64,000 nucleotides of DNA from assembly GCA_964030785.1 (NCBI GenBank), contig OZ034977.1, forward strand, positions 32,342,152 to 32,406,151, in the 5' to 3' direction. The notes below the pieces were generated by a model, which was given only the letters and a program-made list of their open reading frames with translations, made no database searches and was not told where the DNA came from. Shown here one piece after another: positions 25,023-61,533 of this stretch (its first letter is position 1; every line of letters starts with the position of its first letter). The stretch comes from Siderastrea siderea. Its lineage: Eukaryota; Cnidaria; Anthozoa; Scleractinia; Rhizangiidae. The position numbers and the translations under genes are program-made.

Positions 25023-26070
25023 TCAGACTGAATCGCGCACTTTCCACACCACTTAGCCCTGGTGGGGCTTGGAAGACGTAGTTCTTAGGACCACCAGCTG
25101 CAAATTCCTCGATGTAGTCTTCCACCTCTACCTCATCTGTGAATTGGCCAAGGTAATCGCCGAGGGATGGGCTCGGAAGGTCATCGCCGCCCACTGTCGA
25201 TATGAAGGACGTGGTCCACCAACGCTTCTAGTGCCTCGTACAGTTTGAGCCGTACCCAGCAAGTGAAACACGCCACAAAAATGTAAAGATTGGGTTGGAT
25301 GGATCCTTTTCCTGGATGTGTTTGAAATGCACTCTACCATATCATCGTTGATGACGCCCACGAGCTGGACATCTTGCTGATCGCTGTCGAGGAAGTTGTG
25401 GAATTTCATGAGATCGCTGAATTCGTAAACCAGGGTCTTGTTGGAACGTTGCCCGAATTTATCCCAAAAGGGATTGAAAGTCTTAGCAAGCGACCGTAAT
25501 CCTGGGTTGTATTAGATGTGGTCGGGGAACAAATCCGTGGAGGATTTGGGAAATGCCACACGGTACACGTGGAGGATGGTATAATCCATGTCAAAGGCCT
25601 TATAGCACGTCGGGCACCAAGTCCCCGTTGAGGCACGTTCGTCTTCGGTGTGCGGGCAAGTGTAATGTCACACGGTGAGAGGCTTGGGCAGTTCTTTTTC
25701 CAGGCATGGGAACGTTAACCTTTCTCCCGAATGGTACAGCAACACAGGATGGTACAACCTGTAGGCCGAAGGATCTTACACTTGATCAATCCAAAGTACT
25801 GGTACAAATTGGCAGGATCCACTTGCAAGTGAATCTTAGGGTGGACCACAGGATACCGCTTGTACTTAATGACGTATGGGTACAGGGACGTGTAATCCAC
25901 GTAGTGGATCTGCCCACCGGGGTACACGCGATGGTACAGTTGGGTGGCATTGGTGCATCCCCGTAGGTGTTGTGCTTTCCTCATCGACTTTGACACGGTT
26001 CCATTCACACGCCCACATTTCGCGGAGTTCGAACCCTTTGGATTGCAAAAATTGCTTCTTTTTCATAGTG
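24880..26070 (-). mobile_element. Polinton/Maverick-like protein-primed DNA polymerase B fragment, decayed
   Basis: Minus-strand frames give consecutive blocks of a family-B, protein-primed-type polymerase. First comes YVDYTSLYPYVIKYKRYPV (the polymerase Asp-x-x-SLYP motif A), near 25940-25880. Next, near 25530-25330, is NPGLRSLAKTFNPFWDKFGQ followed by sequence around DLMKFHNFLDSDQQDVQLVG. Then GDYLGQFTDEVEVEDYIEEF and AAGGPKNYVF lie near 25160-25070. The blocks are in order but in different frames with stops, so the gene is dead. Such polymerases occur in Polintons/Mavericks and related linear elements; the exact element class is uncertain. No capsid, integrase or protease partner was recognised nearby. 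Confidence 0.7.
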
Positions 26071-26239
26071 GATTGGTAGCGTCTTCCATGATAAGGTCAA
26101 GATGCCGCACAGTCTTCTCGTCTCAGTGCGGAAAACAGGTGGGGCAGCCATGCCAGAAGCAACCATGAAACTCACGCACGGTGTTCATCAGTGCGTCTTA
26201 CCCGTCCACGGTGTAGCGGCTTCCTGGGGCGAGGTGTTC

Positions 26240-28880
26240 GCCTCAGTTACCTGGGTGCTGAAGGCTGGGTAGTCCGGACGGCTTTTCGCAACAGTGGAGC
26301 TATTCGAAAGCCACACGGGACTGATTGGTCTCTTGACGCCATCCTAGCCAAAGCTCGCTGAAAGCTTTTTTTGAAATCCACGAAGTGTGTGTATGTTGCT
26401 GCTCTCCACTCATTTGCCTGTTCGAGGATGCTTCTCAATATGAAAATCTGTTCCGCTGTACTGCTCTTTGGTCTGAATCCAACCTGTTCCTTCCTAAACC
26501 GTTAGCCGTAAAATGGCCAAACATTTACTCGTTAGGCGTAAGAAGACTTAACCGTAATAAATTTTTTTTTGCCACGACTTGTCATTTTGGACGTGTCAAG
26601 ATCTGTGTCTTGTCTCGTGTTCAAAGCCAAACGGCTACACATTCTGCCCTGGTTCTGAAAAGAAAAGCAGTTGGCCCACTGCCCCCCTTGGACTCGCGAA
26701 CCGGGAGTCTTACTGGGCCAACCGGAAGTGTCTGCTTCCGTAGGATGATGAGTTGACAGACGTCTTCAAGGGTCTTTGTTAGAATTCTTATAATAATTAC
26801 TCTTTTTTTCATCCCGGTATGGTCATATGCCCTTAAATGAGTTTATAACGATGAAAATTAATTTTTAACATATCTGTTAACCGTAACGGAAAGAAGTTAG
26901 CCGTTAGCCATAAAAAAAGGCAAAATTTTAACCGTTAACCGTAAAAGCTACCACCCCACTGAGACCTTCAGAATACCTTACCGGTGACCGGCAAAAAGTC
27001 ACTCCTGTCCAGTTTTTACAATCACGTAAGCTGCCTTTCTTGAATATTTTGACGACAAGGCCTTTCTTCCACGATCTTGGCTACTTGTCAGCATTCCACA
27101 TTTTGTTATACACCCTAGTAAGTCTACTTGCGGTCTATTCCACATCGGTTCTTAGTAGGTCTGGGTCTGCTTCGTCTACTTCGGCCGCTTTCCCTATCTT
27201 TGGCCTCTTCAATGCGTTTATGACCTGCGCCTGCCACGTTTCTAGGTCTATTTCCTGAATTTCCTCCATGTCTACTAAATCGCCATTTTCGACTGGGTTT
27301 ACTGGTTCTTCTCTGTTTAATACTTCACTAAAATGTTCTACCGATCTCTGCAGGCTTTCCCGTGGGTCAGTACCCCTTCCTTGTCCTTCACGCCTGCTCC
27401 TCCACTCCTGCTTCACGTCTTAATTATGTTATACAGTTCATCGCTTCTACTGTTGTCGGCCGCCTTTACTGCTACCTCCATGCACTTTCTCTTATCCTCC
27501 CTCGCACACCTCTTCAGTTCCCTGTCTTTCTCGTTGTACTCATCTCTCATTCTCTGTTTCAGTCGTTCCGATTTGCTTCTTTGCATTTTCAACTTTGCCT
27601 TTCCTTTCTGTGACATTCTTACACATTTCATCCTCAATCCATGGTTTGCTCCGATTTCTCGTCTTCCCAAGGATTTTCTTTGCTGCTTTTCTGTACACCT
27701 CCAGGATCTTAATGTGTTCTTCTTCTGGATCTTCTATATTCCAAACACTTCATACCTGTTCTCCACCTCAACATTGTACCTCTTCCTAATCTTATTACTC
27801 TACAACTTACGTACATCGAAGCACTCTCTCCCTTTCATCATTTCTTCATTCGTTGCCAACATTAGCCTTATTGTAATTCTGACTATATAATGGACACTGT
27901 ATATGTCTGCTGCTCTCAATGCTCTCGTGTCCAGTATTGAGGTTCTAATGCGACCATTTATCAGCATGTGATCGATCTGGTTCGCTGTCTTCCCATATGG
28001 TGACCCCCAAGTCGCCTTGTGGATCTTTTTGTGCGGGAACATCGTTCCAGGGATAACTAATCCGTTGGTTTTGCAGAAGTCACATAATCTTTCACTGTTG
28101 TCATTCACGACTCCGACACCATGACTCCCCATTACCTCGTCTCTGTTTGTATTGTCTTTACCCACTTTCGCGTTCAAGTCTCCCATCACTACATTCATGT
28201 CGTGCGTGTTGCAAGTTGATAAGGTGTCCTGCAGCTGATTGCATAATTTGTCCTTGACTTCGTCCATTGCATGTTTCGTTTGTGCATATGCTTGTATTAC
28301 CGTTAGCTTTTTGCATTTCAAGTAGAACCGTGCCATCATGATCCTTTTGCTGATCTTTCTGCTCTTCATGATAGCAACTCCTCCTTGTTGCACCTCGACG
28401 TCACCTTCGTTCACCACTGTCTCACCACTTTGCAGCGTTGTCTACCCCCCCCCCCCCCCTTCCACCTGCTTTCACGTATTCCTTGCACTTCAATTCCGTA
28501 CTCTGTCATCTCGACCACTTGCGCTGTTCTTGCTATCTCCGCCATAGTCCTCACATTCCAGCATCCGATGGTAGTCCTTTGCTTGGGGGCTTCTATGGGC
28601 CCTATCAGCATTTGGACTTCCCGCAAGCTTTTACCCAAGAGCGTGATGTCCGCCTCCACAACAGTCTCCCCAGTTTGGATTTTTAATGCTTCCGGTATCC
28701 TGTCCAGCATGGCCTTACCAGGATACAATGCTCCTTCCGGCATACCTCCAGGGGTGACTGAGACACGCAAGGTCCCCGACCACGATAAGGTGGAAATCCG
28801 GGAGGCAGTTTGTTGGAGAAGAGTGGTGTTAATTAAACGTATATTATGCATTTGGTGGGTTGCGTGGTTTTCCATGTAAA
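26240..28880 (-). mobile_element. Non-LTR retrotransposon (LINE) with AP-type endonuclease and partial RT, broken
   Basis: Read down from 28880 on the minus strand. The start of an apurinic-type endonuclease reads TTIGCWNVRTMAEIARTAQV (near 28570-28510) and continues with VVMGDLNAKVGKDNTNRDEV and ATWGSPYGKTANQIDHMLIN. The usual final Ser-Asp-His box reads SVH, so a catalytic Asp is lost. A Lys/Arg-rich linker (27670-27413) and EVLNREEPVNPVENGDLVDM (near 27320-27270) lead to an RT motif A remnant THFVDFKKSF at about 26390-26360. A roughly 450-bp insertion rich in TAACCGT units (26500-26955) interrupts it, and a C run (28446-28460) lies in the endonuclease. The endonuclease resembles proteins often labelled craniofacial development protein 2-like. 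Confidence 0.8.
26500..26955. repeat. TAACCGT-rich insertion splitting the LINE
   Basis: Repeated units of the type TTAACCGTTA/TTAGCCGTAA occur at 26503-26560 and 26875-26945, framing a middle segment without coding sequence. It lies between LINE RT sequence on one side and linker sequence on the other, so it is probably a later insertion. Confidence 0.5.
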
Positions 28881-31630
28881 ATTTAAAACGTTTTGCTCTT
28901 ATCCTAACGTCTCCGCGCCCAAAATTGTAAAAACGCCTCCAACGTGCGGAGGAAGACGCTTGCTACGCAGACTGGACTACAGCCACGTTTTCGCTTGAAG
29001 ATGGAAACCGAAGCACTCCTCTCCCCCCAAAAAATTACTTGGGGCAAGGCCAAGAACCAACAACAAACAGCAAACAAAGCACGTGTGCGTATGCCGTTTT
29101 TAATAACATCGTTCACCACCTAACCACATCCCTTCTAAATACCTGGAAATGTGATATGTTTTCATTGACTGTATATACATATATTTACAGAAACTGCTAG
29201 TTTTCTCTAAAATGAAAATTAGTTCTTCACGACAGATGACTATGACTGGACGATAGATGGCCGTGCATTTAAAAATCGACCCTCTTAATATTAAACTACT
29301 TTCATTATATAGAGTCTCAAGGTATGGGAAAACAAGCACACTGATTGGCTATCAGCTCTCGTATATGGAGAGAGTCGCTGATTCCAAAGGCGTAATAAAT
29401 CCTGAACAACATCTCTTTCAGATAGGGAAATGTAAGCCCCATCGAATCAACAAACGTTTATCATTCAGCTAACTTATTCAGTTTTTACGTAACTCCTCCT
29501 CCATGGGGTATTATCCTCTGACACACCAGCCACCTTCAAGGGGCTTTACTATTTACTAAATTTCCCTTGAGTAGAGAAGTCGTGCAAAAACAAGCGTGAT
29601 TCTTTTATCAGGAAAGCTTTTTTTAAATAGTTTTTTAACATTTTAACATTTCTCATGATCCAGGGACTGCCTTTATAGCAAAACATTTGTTCCTCTCAAA
29701 CTCGTCGTACCTCAGCTCTCAGACAACTCGGCAAAGCGTGCCTCGTTGCCTGTGTCCACGTATGATTCGTTCTCGTGGAAATGCTCTGAATTGAGGTCGC
29801 TGCCGACAGTTTGTGAGTCGAGTATTTTTGTTAAAGCACCCGACTCTTTTTATTGAAATAGTTGAAAGATTTTCCGAACATTTGGCTCTCTATATTATAA
29901 ATAATTAATCTAGACCTGACGTTCTTAATTTCTTTTTTACGTTTTCAGAAAATGAAAAATAATCCTAAATTATACTACAGATGACAGAAATAGATGATAA
30001 AATGATAACACTGGTGAAAGAACGTTAAACGATAATGACGACGACGACGATGATGAATGTCAAATAACGAAGACGAGTCTTTCAAATTCTCATGTACAGC
30101 TGGCTCTAATTCGAGTTAGGTCTTTCCACTTCTTTATGAATTCAATACGGGGTTGCATGAGACAAATTAGTTTGGTGCCCTGGACAGTTTTCTCTTCAGG
30201 GATCTTTCTTCTCAAATCACTGCATAGATTATGCCTTCAGCCATTTCACTTCAGAATTGGCCAGAGAGCAAGCTTCCCCCTGTTCATATGTACGCCCTCG
30301 GTAGACAACTCCTGCTATTCTTTTGGGACGAAGTGTTCCTTCTAGATATCTTTACTTCTTTGTTTTTACTACGTATCTTTGCCCTTGTTAGTCAGCAGTA
30401 CTCTCCAGGCGCCCATTTTCTTGCTATTTGCCTGAGATCCCTCGTGTGAAGCACGTGATTTCCCCTGCAACGAGTCAACACGAGCACGTGTGCCACGTGA
30501 CACGCGCATGCCCAGTGCATGCGCCGCCTTCATTTTTGCTTCCATTTCCAGAATGTATTTAGGAAAAAGGCTTTTCTCGTCGTAACGCATTTGAAGATCT
30601 GGGAAAATGCAATAAATATGTTGTATCAAGTTACGTTATCAACTGTATCAGGCTGTTCACGATTACATGGCTTAAGTCGACAAAATCTGTTAAGATACGA
30701 CAACTATACAATAAAATAATTGACCTGTAAAATCAATTTAAATTTAAAAATAAATAATAAGATAAGTAGGCTGAGTTATGGCACGCGGGTTTTAAACGAG
30801 GCGATAGATTTGGCGGAAACACTTTCTACAGAGCGATTGTTCCATTCAGAAATTGTTCTTAAAAAAAGAGAACTTTAAGATATTCAGATTCTTGTTTGCG
30901 CTAGGGACACGAAACTTAAAATCATGGCTGTCCCTTGTTCTTCTTTCATTGTTAGGGATGATATTAAAGAATAATAATAACAAATAACGTTTGGAAGAAA
31001 CCGTAAACTACAATTTAAGTCCGGAACCAAGGAAAAGGAGAGTTAACAAGAATACAGCCTCACTTCAACGCGTAACAGTCGTTACGCGAGTAGTGACGAA
31101 ACGCTTCTCCAGTGGGAAAAAGAACAAATTAGACTACTCTTTAGTGGCGATAAGTGACTAGAAGGATTGGGATCAGTTTAGATGTGGCGAATCCTCTCCC
31201 TGGGGGGCCAGAATGGCGCATAATAACGAAACAAAGGCCCTATTTACTTCAATAATTTTAAACAGGCCTAAGGGGCCGCAACGTCCCAGTAGTTGCTACT
31301 TACGGGTGACTGTTGCTTTCACACAGCTAAAATACGTGAGTATGACAAGAAGAGTTACAAGAGTTACTGGTTCAATACACAAGGAGAAAGTTCCGTCAGT
31401 ACCAAGGTACCATAGGATAGCAATTAAAACAAACAAAGATACAAACAGATGCCCTTCATCTGCCTGAGGTCAATACCCCGCACCTGCAACTCGGGCTGCA
31501 TAGACTGTCTTCTCTAAATTAAGGCACAATACGAGGAGGTTTATACCTACCAATCTGTAGTCCTAGAGTTTGAAGCTCTACAACGCATCGTCCCTACAAC
31601 TGTAGCGCTTTCAAAACCTCAAGAAGCAAA
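28881..31630. other. Intergenic 2.7 kb, nothing recognised apart from the WD40 gene 3' UTR side
   Basis: Only short unrelated frames on both strands. A cluster of CACGTG boxes lies at about 30482-30502. The right end should contain the 3' UTR of the WD40 gene; no strong polyadenylation signal could be assigned with confidence. Confidence 0.45.
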
Positions 31631-58025
<26,395 letters not shown>

Positions 58026-58420
58026 CTCGTCAAATAAAAGTCAACAGACATCAGTGATTTTATGACCCCGTTCGATCCGCCATTTTCAATAACAACAACC
58101 AGCAACCATAGCAATCCCAACTAGTGCCACTCTTACTCGGCCAAGATTTGCTTTTGGACCGGGAGAAGGCCCCAGGGGCAACCGTCGGCCACCGTCGGGG
58201 TACCGTACAGACCAGGCGTGCGTTTCTCGAAAGCCCCGAAAACTTTTCGGACCCGAAAAGTGACCCGAAAAGCTCCCGAAAACAGTTTTTAGTGTTTCTC
58301 GAAACGCACGAAAATTTCGGGCCCGAAAAAAATCGTGTCATTTTCCCCCGTAAGTTTACGGGTGGTCAGAGGGTCCCGAGAACTTTCTCTTTTTTTTTCG
58401 GGAAAAGTTTTGTAAACAAA
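58026..58420. promoter_or_regulatory. Head-to-head intergenic region with reiterated Harbinger-end motif
   Basis: This 395-bp gap separates the start codons of the WD40 gene (-) and HARBI1 (+), so it must hold both 5' UTRs and promoters. The HARBI1-proximal part carries two direct copies (58221-58260 and 58293-58330) of a motif of the form CGTTTCTCGAAA followed by CCCGAAAA-type units, plus a partial third (58262-58282). The same motif recurs at both ends of a small element at 50687-50883. That suggests the segment from about 58215 is the terminal or subterminal part of a Harbinger element. I see no clear TATA box. Confidence 0.55.
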
Positions 58421-60344
58421 ATGGCGGCTGCGGCGGCAGTTATGTTGCCACCTCGCGAGAAAAGAAGTTACGCAGAAAGAACTGTTCTACATGGCATGAG
58501 AAGAAATGAAGTTATCGAAAGATACAGGTTGTCTCCCGAAAGAATTAAGTGGCTAGTAGACAAATTTGAGACTGAACTTGAGCGTGATACTAACAGAAAT
58601 TTTCCGCTGAGCGCGGAAACACAGGTGGGCAATTTTCTATTTATTCACTAGCCCTTAGCTTAATAGTAGAAAGTTTACTTCCATTAACTGTATTGTGAAA
58701 ATTGCCTTTTTGTCAAGGAGCAGTGAAAGTGACAAGCATTTTCATTTTTTTTTCAGGTTTTAACAGCATTGCGTTATTATGCCAGCGGGAGCTTTCTAAA
58801 AGTCATCGGAGATACGACGGGTATCTGCAAGGCTAGCGCAAGTCGATCTGTCCACGCAGTTTCGCAATGCTTATGTAGCTTGGCCAGCGAGTGGATAACT
58901 TTCCCTTCAACACCAGAAGAGTTAAATGTAAATAATAATTCATATATTTTTCGTGATAACAACGATACGTTGCCACGTCTTTCAAGTTCACGCAGTTTTT
59001 TAAAAAGTGCACGCACGAAGTGGCAATGAGGTATCGCAAGAATTTTTTTGGCCTGTCGTCAAGGACAGCCCTATAAATCCATGTTTGTTCTCTGAAAGGC
59101 ATTCATAGCTTTGCAAAAAGACATGTAAAACAATTTATCACTGTATCAGGTTCAGAAAACAGGCGCTAAAAGACCCTAAAATACTTGCTACGATAAGCAA
59201 ACAAATCATCACAAACTGATTTCTCGGCGGTCCGCACCGCATTTGTTGTTTTGTCGTCGAGAAGGACTTGCACATTGTTTCCTTTTTTTTAACTGTTTCA
59301 GGCGTTTTTAGCATCACTTCTCCAGGCCGGGGCGACATTAATCTACATATAAATCTGCCATAACATTTTGTATGTAAGGAAAATATTAATTTTTCTCCTT
59401 CTTACACAAATGCACACCGGAAATCGATAGTGGATAGTGTACGCAAAAGATCGACCAATGTAATCGGCTTTATATACTCTGGCTTCATTTTTGCTCCACT
59501 AACCTCTTAAGTGTATCCCCAGCTTCAACTTCAGAAAATTGTGTGTTTTCCGAGTTTACCATTTAGTTCACAACGTGAGGAAAATGGTATGATTAAAGTT
59601 CGCTCTATGGAATTCGAACTAGTAAATTCAAAATTAATGGCAGTGTAGCCAGTATGATAAGTTCCTCACTTTTGATTGCAGGAAACCATGAGAGAATTTT
59701 ACGAGATTGCTGGTTTTCCCAAAGTGATCGGTGCAATTGATGGAACACTCATTCCTATCAGAGCCCCCCATGAGAACGAACATTTGTACGTGTGTCACAA
59801 AGGGTATCATGCGATTAACGTCATGGCTGTTTGCGATGCCAACATGGCATTTACGAACATTGTTGCAAAGTGGCAAGGTGCAGCACACGATTCAGCTATT
59901 TTTAATTCGAGCTTGTTGCAGATCCATTTGGAGTCTGGTGGCGGAAGAGATGGATGGCTTCTTGGAGACCGAGGGTATGCACTGACTCCCTATATGATGA
60001 CTCCTTTCCACCCAGACAAGGTGGTCACCAGTGGGGAGAAGAAGTACCAGAAGAGCCACACCAAAACTAGGAATGTCATCGAAAGATGTTTTGGTGTTCT
60101 TAAACAACGATTCCGCTGCCTGGATTTTTTAGGAGGAGCCATGCAGTTCTCTCCAAGTCGCTGCTGCAATATAATTCTGGCAACAGCTGTTCTTCATAAT
60201 ATGTGCATTTTAGATAAGACCCAACTACCAGAAGACCTGGGGGTGATGCAGGGTCATGACAATGATGAAGTTTCTACTGAACCACCAAGTAGTGAATCTG
60301 GCACTGCCATGAGGCAAAAACTAATTTGTGATGTATTCTCATAG
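58421..60344 (+). CDS. HARBI1: HARBI1-like PIF/Harbinger transposase-derived nuclease (3 exons)
   Basis: Exons 58421-58624, 58757-58927 and 59682-60344 (stop TAG) join in phase 0 with GT-AG introns to give 345 aa, close to HARBI1 (about 349 aa). The N-terminal part (MAAAAAVMLPPREKRSYAER, RYRLSPERIKWLVDKF) is the helical DNA-binding segment. GSFLKVIGDTTGICKASASR is the family's middle block. The DDE_Tnp_4 nuclease runs about 126-300. Its triad is visible as D145 (GAIDGT), D221 (LLGDRGY) and E259 (NVIERCFG), with the family's AVLHNMCI near the end. No frameshift or internal stop is seen, so the frame is under constraint or the copy is young. HARBI1 proteins need a Myb/SANT-like partner for nuclear entry and end binding, and such a gene lies convergently at 61534-63492. 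It is head to head with the WD40 gene, with 395 bp between start codons. I cannot tell a domesticated gene from a live transposase without copy number. Confidence 0.93.
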
Positions 60345-61533
60345 TGTTTTATACTCTATGGGCACTTCTTGGATGCACTACTGAGGGAGTGTTTATTATT
60401 TATGGTTTGGGGTATAAGTTAACTAGGGTGTCGAAAGGCTTGACATGAGGGGGGAGGCATGAAAGTGTTGACCCATCTATTGCCATTGGGGGGGGGGGGT
60501 AAACAAGTTTAAATTTGTGTTGCAAGTAACTGAACTAAGATATAAGGAAAATCATGGAAATATGTATTAATTTCAAGAAGACAGCCCCTCCCCTAAACCA
60601 TATGTAATGAACACTCCCTAACCTCGTGTGAACACTTTCAAACACTGTTTTACTTGTTTAAACTGTCTTTTGATCATGTTTTCATGAGACCTGGTACTTT
60701 TTATTACATGTAATTCAATAGTATCATGATGGCAGCACTGATGACAATCAAAGCTTCTGCAAATTATGAATGCAATCAATCTGGTAGTGCACGAAGACAA
60801 GAACTAATTTGTGATGTCTTTTCGTAGTGTGCAATTGTTTAATTTACCGACCTATAAAAAGTAACTTTGTTTGCAAAATTTCAAAATTTCAAACCAAGAA
60901 CAAATTTTAGCCAGAACATAAACAAAAACTCTCAATCTTGCAACAGGATTTCATCAGAGGGGAGGAGAGGGGAGGGGGTGTTTGCCATATAACAGTGACA
61001 AGGGTGCTTACATCATAATTATATTAAGAGACAAAAATCTGTTTAAGTATCAAAAGTTTAATTTCAAGCCAGTCACCTACAAAAGGAATTCTAGTAACTG
61101 TAAGCTATTTACAAAATCTTCTACATACAACCTCATCACTGTTATATGGGAGACATCCCTTTACCCAATGAAAGGTTGAAGTACACTTGGTAAAAGAAGT
61201 TGTTTTTTTTTGCCAAAAATGTAACAATTTTTTTATTCTTTGAATTTAGGCCTTCAGGTCAGAAAACAAAGTTTTCTCTTTCTTAAATTCTCTTTATTAA
61301 ATTCTTGTGCAAATTACGTACTTTTCTTGCCCAAAGGTCTATTCTGGAGAGAAGAAAAGAGTTCAAATTAATATCAAATATAGGCCAGAGCTCAGCTGTC
61401 TAAATCCACTTAATGGCCATTCACTTCATAACACAGTGCAAGCTGACAACTCTCACAAAGGTATCAGCAAACAAGGAAGTGTGTATTTTTCCTACATGTG
61501 GGGTCATCCAACTCTAGGAATTACATAGGAATG
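60345..61533. other. Convergent 3' intergenic region between HARBI1 and the Myb/SANT gene
   Basis: This 1.2-kb stretch holds the 3' UTRs of both genes. It contains an imperfect inverted repeat (60384-60412 against 60590-60619), a G run near 60487, and at 60778-60828 a second copy of the last 16 codons and stop of HARBI1, reading SGSARRQELICDVFS against SGTAMRQKLICDVFS. No other coding sequence is evident. Confidence 0.6.
60384..60619. repeat. Inverted repeat in the HARBI1/Myb-SANT 3' intergenic region
   Basis: 60384-60412 (AGGGAGTGTTTATTATTTAT, then GGTTTGGGG) is complementary to 60590-60619 with a few mismatches. It could fold in read-through transcripts of either convergent gene. Confidence 0.55.

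Noticed and set aside
27333..27890. 185-codon plus-strand open frame, hydrophobic
   Set aside because: It is the antisense of LINE linker and endonuclease sequence on the minus strand; Phe/Ser/Leu-rich composition is the complement of Lys/Arg/Glu-rich coding sequence.
30475..30510. Regulatory CACGTG cluster as a promoter
   Set aside because: Several E-box-like motifs, but no gene start on either strand nearby; left as an observation in the intergenic entry.
58124..58651. 175-codon continuous frame ending after HARBI1 exon 1
   Set aside because: The part before ATG 58421 is the repeat-rich promoter/element end, and the part after 58624 is intron. HARBI1 homologs start close to the chosen ATG.
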